A DNA stretch of 5,222 nucleotides, from positions 1 to 5,222 of the forward strand of contig JAPOQV010000589.1 of assembly GCA_026710565.1 (NCBI GenBank). The letters run 5' to 3'. A program made the position numbers and the translations under genes. The notes under the pieces were generated by a model. It was not told the DNA's origin. It did no database searches and saw nothing but the letters and a program-made list of their open reading frames with translations. Below are positions 1 through 5,222 of the stretch, piece after piece; position 1 is the first letter of the stretch, and each line of letters opens with the position of its first letter. This stretch comes from Spirochaetaceae bacterium (GTDB lineage: Bacteria; Spirochaetota; Spirochaetia; SZUA-6; Bin103).

Positions 1-653
1 ACTCGATCCTGCGCGTCGTGCTCGGCACCGTGCTCACCCTGGTCTGCACCATGCTGATGGCCTATCCGTTGGCGAAACGCGATCTGCCTGGGCGCACGGT
101 CCTGACGCTGTACGTGGTGATCACCCTGTTCTTCGGCGGCGGCCTGATTCCGCTCTACGTCCTGGTACGCAAGCTGGGACTGATGGACACGCGGCTGGCG
201 CTGGTGCTGCCGGTGATGGCCAACGGCTTCTACATCGTGATCATGCGCAACTTCCTGATGACTCTCGACCTGGCGTACGAGGAGGCGGCCCTGATCGACG
301 GCGCCAACTACCTGCAGGTGCTGGTCCGCATCGTCGTGCCCCTGTCGGCGCCGGTCATCGCCGTGGTGGTGCTGTGGGCGTCGGTCCAGCACTGGAACGA
401 GTGGTTCCACGCCATGCTCTTCACCAAGAGCCGCGACAAGCACGTGCTGCAGTTCCTGCTGCGCCGCATGCTGCAGGACATGACCGCCGTGCGCCTGGAG
501 ATGGCGTCGTTCGAGGAGGAGGTGGACCTGCTGCCGCTGCCGTCCGTGCGCTCCGCGATCACGGTGCTGACTATCGGGCCGATCATCCTGCTCTACCCCT
601 TTATCCAGCGGCACATGGTCAAGGGCATCTTCATCGGCTCCCTGAAAGGCTGA
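1..653 (+). CDS. Carbohydrate ABC transporter permease, YtcP/MalG type (5'-partial)
   Basis: Inner-membrane permease subunit of a CUT1-type sugar importer. The frame is open from base 3, before the GTG at 18, so the real start lies off the left edge and roughly the first third is missing. Counting from the GTG codon at 18 as residue 1, hydrophobic segments lie near residues 1-18, 28-50, 60-80, 108-122 and 178-196. The EAA loop that docks on the ATPase is clear: E89-A90-A91, D94-G95-A96 and P108 fit EAA-x2-DGA-(x)n-P. The C-terminal end (YPFIQRHMVKGIFIGSLKG) is the characteristic tail of YtcP-like permeases, so the 3' end is complete. The solute-binding protein gene follows after 92 bp on the same strand, as is usual for LplB-YtcP-binding protein clusters. 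The partner permease is presumably just upstream. Family assignment is firm; the substrate cannot be read from this protein. Confidence 0.93.
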   Translation, partial: SILRVVLGTVLTLVCTMLMAYPLAKRDLPGRTVLTLYVVITLFFGGGLIPLYVLVRKLGLMDTRLALVLPVMANGFYIVIMRNFLMTLDLAYEEAALIDGANYLQVLVRIVVPLSAPVIAVVVLWASVQHWNEWFHAMLFTKSRDKHVLQFLLRRMLQDMTAVRLEMASFEEEVDLLPLPSVRSAITVLTIGPIILLYPFIQRHMVKGIFIGSLKG

Positions 654-670
654 GCGATTCCCGGTAGCAT
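642..670 (+). promoter_or_regulatory. Possible sigma-70-like promoter ahead of the binding-protein gene
   Basis: CTGAAA (642-647) and TAGCAT (665-670) each match four of six consensus bases and are separated by exactly 17 bp. Transcription would start near 677, just before the 13-bp palindrome at 684-696. The -35 box overlaps the end of the permease gene. In GC-rich DNA two 4/6 matches can occur by chance, so this is tentative. Its value is that it would let the binding protein be transcribed apart from the permeases. Confidence 0.25.
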
Positions 671-683
671 GGAGACACAGAAC

Positions 684-696
684 GCAACGACGTTGC
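684..696. promoter_or_regulatory. 13-bp odd palindrome, candidate repressor operator
   Basis: GCAACG-A-CGTTGC consists of two perfect 6-bp half-sites around one central base. It lies in the permease/binding-protein gap, about 7-19 bp downstream of the start site predicted from the possible promoter. That is where a LacI-type sugar repressor would block transcription. Half-sites with GCAA and a central CG are common in LacI-family operators, but no regulator gene is in the window. In RNA it could also form a short 5-bp stem with loop GAC. The symmetry is observed; the operator role is inferred. Confidence 0.3.
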
Positions 697-698
697 AC

Positions 699-716
699 GC
701 CGGCCGCGCGGCCGGC
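699..716. repeat. Perfect 18-bp GC palindrome (intercistronic hairpin)
   Basis: GCCGGCCGCGCGGCCGGC is identical to its own reverse complement. In RNA it would fold as a 7-bp all-G/C stem with a GCGC loop. No T-run follows, so it is not an intrinsic terminator. It sits between the permease stop and the Shine-Dalgarno of the binding-protein gene. Intercistronic hairpins there often protect the binding-protein mRNA so that this subunit is made in excess. A role as a protein-binding site is the alternative. Confidence 0.5.
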
Positions 717-732
717 ACACACCCGCATCGAC

Positions 733-740
733 AGGAGGAG
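733..740 (+). promoter_or_regulatory. Strong Shine-Dalgarno for the solute-binding protein
   Basis: AGGAGG (733-738, extended to AGGAGGAG) lies 7 nt before the ATG at 746. It is the strongest ribosome binding site in the window and fixes the start of the binding protein. It also fits high expression of a periplasmic receptor. Confidence 0.85.
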
Positions 741-745
741 AACAG

Positions 746-2431
746 ATGCGACATACGACCCTAGCGATCGCGCTGGTGCTGGCCCTGGCCGTTCCCGCGG
801 CACTGCTGGCATCAGCCGAAGAGGAGATGGCGACCGCCGAGGACGCCCACCTGGAGATCACCTGGCTGGGCGACTCGCCCGACGAGTCGTGGTGGATCGG
901 CCAGCTCGAGGAGATGTTCAACGTCACGATCACGCTGGACGGCACCGCCCGCTTCGACGGCGAGCGCGAGCGCATCATCGTGGCCGCCGGCGAGTTCCCG
1001 GACACCGGGGCGCCGTGCTGCCTGAACACCCTGAAGCTGTACGAGGACCAGGTGATTCGCAGCCTGCCGGAGGACATGCTGCGCACCCACGCGCCCGACT
1101 ACGCGCGCGCCATGGACGAGCGCTATCCGGCCATATGGACGATCTACCAGGCGGCGGACATGGAAGGCGAGCAGATGGCCATGGGCGCCATCGCCGAGGG
1201 CTCGATGGCATCGGTGTTCCACCTGTTCACCCGCAAGGACTGGCTGGACGCGCTGGGCGTGGAGCTGCCGGACTATGACGAGACCAAGACCTTCCTGGCG
1301 CGCGGCATCCACTACTACGAGAACGACGCGCTGACCCTGGACTGGCTGGAGAACCTGCTGGTCGCCTACCGCGACGGCGATCCGGACGGCAACGGCAAGA
1401 ACGACACGATCCCGTACGGCGCCTACACGCAGGGCGCCTCGCCCTACAACTCGTGGCCGTGGGGAGCGATCCAGGGGGCGCTGGGCGTGCCTACCATGAA
1501 CCTGGACCGCAACCACTACGTCGACGGCGAGCTGTACATCGCGCACGTCAGCCCTCGCTTCCGGGAGTTCACGGAACTGGTGGCGCGCTGGTGGGACATG
1601 GGCCTGATCGACAGCGAGTTCTTCACCATCGACCGCGGCGCGAGCTGGGAGAAGGCGGCCACCGGCGCGTTCGGGGTCTATAACTCCAACTACAACTACG
1701 TCGGCCGGGTCCCGTCGCGGCCGCCGGACAACCTGATCAGCGACGAGGACGTGGCCGCCGGCGTCGAGCTGGTGATGTTCGCGCCGGTCGGGCCGCGCGG
1801 CGAGCAGTTCGCTGGCATGTACGGCACATCGTACGTGCGCGGCCAGGTGCAGGTGATGAACAAGAACCTCGACGACGCCAAGACGGCTCGGATCATGGAG
1901 ATCGTCAACACCAAGTACCGGCTCAACGACGGCACCACCGAGGGCATCGACCTGTGGATCCAGTGGGAATACAACCACGGCGAGGAAGGCGTCCACTGGG
2001 AGTGGGCGGGCGAGCCGTACAATTCCCAGACTCGCCGGATCCCTCCCGACCAGCGGCCCGAGGGCGCGGCCGGGCGCGGCGGCTTCCCGACCAACTACCC
2101 GAACTACAGCCCGGTGGAGAGCTTCGCGTTCACCTATCCCCCGCAGCAGACCGACTGGATTCTCAACCATCTGTTCGGTGACCGCGTGCAGGGCCAGACG
2201 TTCGCCACCGAGTACTTCGACATCTTCAACGAGACCGACTTCCGCGAGGTGTCGGGACGCCGCGGCGAGGCGCTGCAGACCATGGCCGCCGAGTTCTTCG
2301 CCAAGGCGGTCACGGGCGAGATCGACATCGACGCGGAGTGGGACAACTACGTGTCAAGATGGATGGAAGCCGGCGGCGACGAGCTGATGGCGGAGATCGC
2401 CAAGATGCCGCGCTGGTCGGACTTCTTCTAA
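746..2431 (+). CDS. Extracellular solute-binding protein of a sugar ABC importer (LplA/AlgQ-like)
   Basis: Periplasmic receptor that delivers an oligosaccharide to the permease pair, one subunit of which is encoded just upstream. The 561-residue length fits the large (about 500-560 aa) LplA/YtcQ/AlgQ binding proteins rather than the roughly 400-aa MalE-like ones. Residues 1-24 are a signal peptide: short basic N-end, hydrophobic stretch 6-21 and A22-S23-A24 before the cut. There is no lipobox cysteine, so a soluble periplasmic protein is expected. Residues 163-170 (RKDWLDAL) and the acidic loop D212-P-D-G-N-G-K-N-D220 are family hallmarks. The loop matches the D-x-(D/N)-x-N-x-K-x-D calcium site of alginate-binding AlgQ proteins. 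The aromatic-rich stretch 449-464 may contact sugar. C91 and C92 are adjacent and the only cysteines. The start is set by the strong Shine-Dalgarno at 733, and transcription should end at the hairpin at 2458-2486. Ligand is unknown. Confidence 0.92.
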   Translation: MRHTTLAIALVLALAVPAALLASAEEEMATAEDAHLEITWLGDSPDESWWIGQLEEMFNVTITLDGTARFDGERERIIVAAGEFPDTGAPCCLNTLKLYEDQVIRSLPEDMLRTHAPDYARAMDERYPAIWTIYQAADMEGEQMAMGAIAEGSMASVFHLFTRKDWLDALGVELPDYDETKTFLARGIHYYENDALTLDWLENLLVAYRDGDPDGNGKNDTIPYGAYTQGASPYNSWPWGAIQGALGVPTMNLDRNHYVDGELYIAHVSPRFREFTELVARWWDMGLIDSEFFTIDRGASWEKAATGAFGVYNSNYNYVGRVPSRPPDNLISDEDVAAGVELVMFAPVGPRGEQFAGMYGTSYVRGQVQVMNKNLDDAKTARIMEIVNTKYRLNDGTTEGIDLWIQWEYNHGEEGVHWEWAGEPYNSQTRRIPPDQRPEGAAGRGGFPTNYPNYSPVESFAFTYPPQQTDWILNHLFGDRVQGQTFATEYFDIFNETDFREVSGRRGEALQTMAAEFFAKAVTGEIDIDAEWDNYVSRWMEAGGDELMAEIAKMPRWSDFF

Positions 2432-2457
2432 GCGCTGATACGATCCGCCTTTGGCTT

Positions 2458-2493
2458 ACCGCGCCTCGCTCCGAGTGGGGCGCGGTTTTCTTT
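2458..2493 (+). terminator. Rho-independent terminator of the transporter operon
   Basis: ACCGCGCC (2458-2465) pairs perfectly with GGCGCGGT (2479-2486). The stem continues inward through T66-G78, C67-G77, G68-T76, C69-G75 and T70-A74 (last two digits of position), closing on a CCG loop. This gives 13 pairs, two or so of them G-U. TTTTCTTT (2486-2493) follows directly. The hairpin begins 27 nt after the binding-protein stop and ends 12 nt before the stop codon of the convergent rlpA. On the minus strand the base run after the hairpin is AAGCC, not U-rich, so efficient termination is expected mainly for the transporter transcript. Confidence 0.9.
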
Positions 2494-2497
2494 GCCC

Positions 2498-2872
2498 TCA
2501 GGGCAGATGGATGATGTCGACCCTGACCCGCGCCAGGCCGTCCTTGACCAGGCCGATGTCCTGGGCGGCACCGTTCGACAGGTCGATGACGCGACCCGCA
2601 ACGTGCGGGCCCCGGTCGTTGATGCGCACCACCGTGGACGCGCCCGTGTCCAGCCTGGTCACCCGCACCAGCGTCCCGAACGGCAGCGTGCGGTGCGCGG
2701 CGGTGCGCGCGTGCATGTCGTAGACCTCTCCGTTGGCGGTCTTGTTGCCGTGGAAGCCCGGCCCGTACCAGGAAGCGACGCCCATCTGCTCCTCCGGCGC
2801 CATCCAGGTGGCACAGCCGGCGACGGCCAGACAACAGGCGATCCCCGCGCAGAGGACCCGGCGAATCTTCAT
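2498..2872 (-). CDS. rlpA: RlpA-like septal ring lipoprotein (minimal double-psi beta-barrel)
   Basis: Envelope lipoprotein of the RlpA family. Characterised members are lytic transglycosylases that cleave peptidoglycan lacking stem peptides at the division septum. Residues 1-19 form a lipoprotein signal peptide ending in the lipobox V17-A-G-C20, so C20 should be lipidated. The double-psi beta-barrel domain fills residues 31-121: GVASWYG (31-37), TANGE (45-49), TAAH (57-60) then LPFGT (63-67), INDRGP (84-89) and the GRVIDLS strand (93-99). H60 and D86 are in the conserved active-site region. The protein is only 124 aa and lacks the C-terminal SPOR domain that takes longer RlpA proteins to the septum. 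Asp and Glu at 26-31 are followed almost at once by the domain, leaving a very short linker. ATG at 2872 is the only start that preserves the signal peptide; the upstream Shine-Dalgarno is poor. It is probably monocistronic and converges on the transporter operon. Confidence 0.92.
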   Translation of the reverse strand: MKIRRVLCAGIACCLAVAGCATWMAPEEQMGVASWYGPGFHGNKTANGEVYDMHARTAAHRTLPFGTLVRVTRLDTGASTVVRINDRGPHVAGRVIDLSNGAAQDIGLVKDGLARVRVDIIHLP

Positions 2873-2877
2873 GCCCT

Positions 2878-2883
2878 AACCTA
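2878..2883 (-). promoter_or_regulatory. Possible -10 box for rlpA (leaderless)
   Basis: On the minus strand TAGGTT lies 5 nt before the rlpA ATG and fits TAnnnT. A start site 5-7 nt further on would fall at or next to the start codon, giving a leaderless message. No convincing -35 box is visible. The overlapping GGTTAGGG could instead be a weak Shine-Dalgarno set too close to the ATG. Confidence 0.2.
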
Positions 2884-2894
2884 TCGGCAGAATC

Positions 2895-2922
2895 GGCGGG
2901 CCGTCCCAGTCCCGCCGGGACG
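2895..2922. repeat. Overlapping GC inverted repeats in the divergent intergenic region
   Basis: GGCGGG (2895-2900) is complementary to CCCGCC (2911-2916). CGTCCC (2902-2907) is complementary to GGGACG (2917-2922). The two arms interlock, so only one stem can form at a time, or they pair as a pseudoknot. The element is central in the 83-bp gap between divergent rlpA and the BNR gene, where a shared regulator could bind. In DNA this rich in G and C, 6-bp arms can also arise by chance. Confidence 0.3.
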
Positions 2923-2943
2923 TCCTGCGGTCATCGAAGCTGC

Positions 2944-2949
2944 TACGAT
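2944..2949 (+). promoter_or_regulatory. Possible -10 box for the BNR gene (leaderless)
   Basis: TACGAT (2944-2949) matches TATAAT at four of six positions, including the first two bases and the last two, and lies 6 nt before the ATG at 2956. Transcription would begin at or next to the start codon. That agrees with the lack of any Shine-Dalgarno before this ATG. The -35 position (about 2921-2926, CGTCCT) is a poor match. If instead the start is the ATG at 3001, which has GGAG 9 nt upstream (2988-2991), this box would give an ordinary leader of about 45 nt. Confidence 0.3.
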
Positions 2950-2955
2950 CATCAC

Positions 2956-4227
2956 ATGACACGTGTGAACGACCCCTCCCGTGAACTGGAGCTCCGCATC
3001 ATGGACGCCTCGCCGCAGCAGTTGTCGCTGCTGGACCGTGCGCGGGCGGAAGGGGTCATGGAGCTGGCGCCCGTGGTGCTGCCGGTGAAACCCCTCGGCG
3101 ACAACGACCACATGGGATGGCCGGTGGCGGCCGCTGCCGGAGACGCCATCATCGTCATCCACCGCCGCATCCCCGGCCACAACCCCAAGGGCGCGGGCCG
3201 CGGCGGCGCCGACTCGACCTTCTCCATGGCGACCCGGTCGACCGACGGCGGCGCCACCTGGAGCGAGTCGTACGATCTGCGCGACGCGATGGGCGCCGAG
3301 CGCAACCGAGGCGGCGAGCTGCCGCTGTCGCACCGCTACAAGTTCGGACCGTTCAACCCCGGCAAGCAGGGCTACAAGCTGCACCTCAACGCCATCGGCA
3401 CGGCCTCCGACGGCACGGTGGTGGTGCTCTGCAACTACGGCGCGTTCCGGTCGGAAGACGGCGGCGTCACCTGGGAGCACCAGAGCGAGCCGTTCCGGGA
3501 GGACACCACCCCCGGCGACATCGTCTACCTGGGACCCCGCATCATCGACCACCCCGAGCACGGCCTGCTGGCGTTCGGCAACACCGTCGGCTACGTGCCG
3601 GCCGGCACCGAGGGCGCCAACTACTCCCAGAACGCCGTGGACGCTCCCGGCGACCACGGCCGCCCGTTCCTGGTGGTGCTTCGCTCCGGGGACGACGGCC
3701 GGTCGTGGGAGCGCATCGACCACCGCCTGCCCGACTGGGCGGCGCAGCACGAGCCGGCCGCCCTGCTCCACGACGGCAGCCTGTGGGTGATCGGCCGCGA
3801 CCAGATCACCGGCACCGACCACGTGCAGATGCGCTTCCGCGCCCCCGGCGACCCCGTGGAGACCCAGCGCACCAACATGCGCAACCGCCGCGGCATCGAT
3901 ACGGTCGACCTGGACTTCAACCCCGTGACCGGCCGCCTGGAGGTGGTGCGCTCCAAGCGCGAGGCGATGCGCGTCGACCTGTGGAGCATCGATCCGGCCG
4001 CGTGGGAGTCGGCCGAGTGGCGGCTGGAGGCGACCCTGTACCGGCGCGACGGCAATTTCTACCGGGACGGAGACGGCTTCCATCCGGCAGGAGCGATCAT
4101 CGACGCGGCGGCCGGGGTGCAGCACGTCTTCATCTACATGGGCCACCCCAACGGTCCGGCCGGCTCGTTCCGGCTCACCCGCACGCTCGACACGCCACGC
4201 CTGGTGAGCTTGCTGGGCGCGGCGTAA
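2956..4227 (+). CDS. BNR/Asp-box repeat sialidase-like protein
   Basis: Predicted six-bladed beta-propeller of the sialidase superfamily, 423 aa. Three Asp-boxes (S-x-D-x-G-x-T/S-W) mark successive blades: residues 95-102 (STDGGATW), 166-173 (SEDGGVTW) and 244-251 (SGDDGRSW). E266-P267 followed by DGSLWVIGR (273-281) resembles the sialidase segment with a conserved Glu and a triad Arg, so E266 and R281 are candidate active-site residues. The usual N-terminal (F/Y)-R-I-P is not where expected: by spacing, G54-W55-P56 occupies that place, so the first triad arginine seems missing. True sialidase activity is therefore doubtful; another exo-glycosidase or a binding propeller is possible. No signal peptide or membrane segment is seen, implying a cytoplasmic protein acting on imported sugar. 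ATG 2956 has no Shine-Dalgarno; ATG 3001 (408 aa) is a real alternative. The flavoenzyme gene follows after 23 bp, probably in the same operon. Confidence 0.85.
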   Translation: MTRVNDPSRELELRIMDASPQQLSLLDRARAEGVMELAPVVLPVKPLGDNDHMGWPVAAAAGDAIIVIHRRIPGHNPKGAGRGGADSTFSMATRSTDGGATWSESYDLRDAMGAERNRGGELPLSHRYKFGPFNPGKQGYKLHLNAIGTASDGTVVVLCNYGAFRSEDGGVTWEHQSEPFREDTTPGDIVYLGPRIIDHPEHGLLAFGNTVGYVPAGTEGANYSQNAVDAPGDHGRPFLVVLRSGDDGRSWERIDHRLPDWAAQHEPAALLHDGSLWVIGRDQITGTDHVQMRFRAPGDPVETQRTNMRNRRGIDTVDLDFNPVTGRLEVVRSKREAMRVDLWSIDPAAWESAEWRLEATLYRRDGNFYRDGDGFHPAGAIIDAAAGVQHVFIYMGHPNGPAGSFRLTRTLDTPRLVSLLGAA

Positions 4228-4235
4228 GGGCTGCG

Positions 4236-4240
4236 AAGGA
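4236..4240 (+). promoter_or_regulatory. Shine-Dalgarno of the hydroxy-acid dehydrogenase gene
   Basis: AAGGA (4236-4240) lies 10 nt before the ATG at 4251, within the 23-bp gap after the BNR stop. The spacing is slightly long but usable. It supports 4251 over the downstream in-frame ATG at 4275, which has no such site. The short gap leaves no room for an independent promoter outside the BNR gene. Confidence 0.5.
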
Positions 4241-4250
4241 CCGGTCCGTC

Positions 4251-5222
4251 ATGCTCAGGACGCTGCGCTCGGTCATGCGCTTCCGCCGCCGCGCCCGTTC
4301 GCGGATCGAGCGGTTGCGCAGGAAGGCGGTGAACATCGCCGAGCTGCGCCGCCTGGCCCGGCGCCGGCTGCCGCGCGGCGTATTCGGCTACATCGACGGA
4401 GGCGCCGAGGACGAGGTGACGCTGCACGCCAACACCGCCGCCTTTCGCAGGCGGCGCTTCGCTCCGCGGGTGCTTCGCGACATGTCGGTCGTCGACACGA
4501 CCACGACGCTGCTCGGGCAACCGCTCAGCATTCCGCTGGTGCTGGCGCCGACCGGGTTCACCCGCATCGCCGATCCGCAGGGCGAGCTGGCCGTCGCGCG
4601 CGCCGCGGCCCGCGCCGGCCTGCCCTACAGCCTGTCCACGGTGAGCACCCGCTCCATAGAAGAGGTCGCGGCCGTCAGCGACGGGCCGCTCTGGTTTCAG
4701 CTCTACATGCAGCGCGACCGCGGTCTGGTCCGCGAGCTCGTGCAGCGCGCGGCAGCGGCCGGCTACGCGGTGCTGATGCCCACCGTGGACATCGCCTCAC
4801 CCGGCCGTCGCGAACGCGACGTCCGCAACGGCTTCACCCTTCCACCGCAGTTGCAGCTCTCGACGCTGCTCGAAGGACCACGGCGTCCGGGCTGGACCTG
4901 GGACTTCGTCCGCGCCGAGCCGATCACCTTTGCCAATTTCCACGGCCGGGCGTCTGCCGACGGCTCCACGGCGGTAGCGCTGGCCGACTACATCAAGCAC
5001 CAGTTCGACCCCACCGTGAACTGGCGCGACCTGGACTGGCTGCGCTCGCTCTGGGACGGTCCGCTGGTGGTCAAGGGAATCCAGAGCGTGGCCGACGCCA
5101 GGCTTGCCGCCGAGCGCGGCTGCCAGGCGATCGTCCTGTCCAACCACGGCGGGCGGCAGCTCGACGGCGCACCCCCGCCCGTGGGCCTGGTGGCGCCGGG
5201 GGGCGGCGCCGTTGCCCGCCCG
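4251..5222 (+). CDS. FMN-dependent alpha-hydroxy-acid dehydrogenase, LldD-like (3'-partial)
   Basis: Oxidises an L-2-hydroxy acid (lactate, glycolate or similar) to the 2-keto acid with FMN, probably passing electrons to quinone at the membrane. The 324 codons present cover most of the TIM barrel. Using spinach glycolate oxidase as guide, the active site is complete as far as it goes: Y47 (before GGAEDE), Y152 (in FQLYM), D180 (in TVD), R187 (in GRRERD), K275 (in VVKG), and H299 with R302 (in SNHGGRQLDG). The C-terminal FMN-phosphate segment with the DGG/DTG motif, about 70-100 residues, is off the right edge. Residues 1-28 form a very basic extension; from memory, mycobacterial LldD2-type proteins carry a similar pre-domain, and overall resemblance to them is high. 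It could aid membrane contact. Substrate is not decided by sequence. The last 14 codons look unusual for the family (G312, G317-G319). Co-transcription with the BNR gene is likely. Confidence 0.92.
   Translation, partial: MLRTLRSVMRFRRRARSRIERLRRKAVNIAELRRLARRRLPRGVFGYIDGGAEDEVTLHANTAAFRRRRFAPRVLRDMSVVDTTTTLLGQPLSIPLVLAPTGFTRIADPQGELAVARAAARAGLPYSLSTVSTRSIEEVAAVSDGPLWFQLYMQRDRGLVRELVQRAAAAGYAVLMPTVDIASPGRRERDVRNGFTLPPQLQLSTLLEGPRRPGWTWDFVRAEPITFANFHGRASADGSTAVALADYIKHQFDPTVNWRDLDWLRSLWDGPLVVKGIQSVADARLAAERGCQAIVLSNHGGRQLDGAPPPVGLVAPGGGAVARP

Noticed and set aside
699..716. GC palindrome as an intrinsic terminator after the permease gene
   Set aside because: No T-run follows on either strand, and the binding-protein gene starts 29 bp later with a strong ribosome binding site.
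812..2170. 452-codon open frame on the minus strand, opposite the solute-binding protein
   Set aside because: It is a mirror of a GC-rich gene: the translation is mostly V, A, R, H and L, with no domain or motif, and no ribosome binding site. The plus-strand gene has a signal peptide, family motifs and a strong Shine-Dalgarno.
3163..3174. R70-R71-I72-P73 as the sialidase (F/Y)RIP motif
   Set aside because: It is only about 22 residues before the first Asp-box and follows the first strand instead of preceding it. Alignment by eye puts G54-W55-P56 in the true place, so the RIP string is probably coincidental.
2881..4146. 421-codon open frame on the minus strand, opposite the BNR gene
   Set aside because: Same effect of GC-rich codon use. 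The translation is V/A/H/R-rich with no recognisable fold, while the plus strand carries three Asp-boxes.
4134..4520. 128-codon minus-strand frame across the BNR/dehydrogenase junction
   Set aside because: It overlaps two well-supported genes and has no motif of its own. The minus-strand frame at 4797-5147 is dismissed for the same reason.
1..5222. Mobile element, CRISPR array, tRNA/rRNA or phage genes
   Set aside because: I saw no terminal repeats with transposase, no regularly spaced repeats, no tRNA-like cloverleaf and no phage proteins. Nearly all of the window is covered by five recognisable genes.

Overview
This high-G+C bacterial window holds five genes: a 5'-truncated sugar ABC permease, its probable solute-binding protein, a small RlpA-type lipoprotein, a BNR-repeat sialidase-like protein, and a 3'-truncated FMN-dependent alpha-hydroxy-acid dehydrogenase. 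Codon third positions are dominated by G and C. A lipobox-bearing RlpA and a solute-binding protein with a cleavable signal peptide but no lipidation cysteine together suggest a diderm (Gram-negative-type) cell. The acidic mature N-terminus of the binding protein, starting EEEM, and the LplB/YtcP-type transporter resemble what is common in Spirochaetota. That taxonomic hint is weak, and no marker gene is present to settle it.

Left block (1-2493, + strand): the end of a YtcP/MalG-like permease is followed by a 92-bp gap. That gap carries a possible promoter, a 13-bp odd palindrome placed like an operator, a perfect 18-bp GC palindrome and a strong Shine-Dalgarno. A 561-residue solute-binding protein of the LplA/AlgQ type follows and ends at a textbook rho-independent terminator. 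The first permease and the start of the second lie off the left edge, and no ATPase gene is visible.

Middle (2498-2872, - strand): a minimal RlpA double-psi beta-barrel lipoprotein converges on the transporter block across 66 bp. It diverges from the right block across 83 bp.

Right block (2956-5222, + strand): a cytoplasmic-looking BNR/Asp-box protein is followed after 23 bp by an LldD-like flavoenzyme, which runs off the window without a stop. Both genes of the 83-bp divergent region have a TAnnnT box 5-6 nt before the start codon and a poor Shine-Dalgarno, so leaderless transcripts are possible.

How they may work together: the left block imports an oligosaccharide, probably through a Ca2+-stabilised binding protein. 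The right block could process a sugar and oxidise a 2-hydroxy acid. The functional link between the two blocks is inference from proximity only. I see no mobile element, CRISPR array, RNA gene or phage gene. The most unusual points are the sialidase-like protein without the usual Arg-Ile-Pro arginine or a signal peptide, its pairing with a hydroxy-acid dehydrogenase, and the palindromes before the binding-protein gene.
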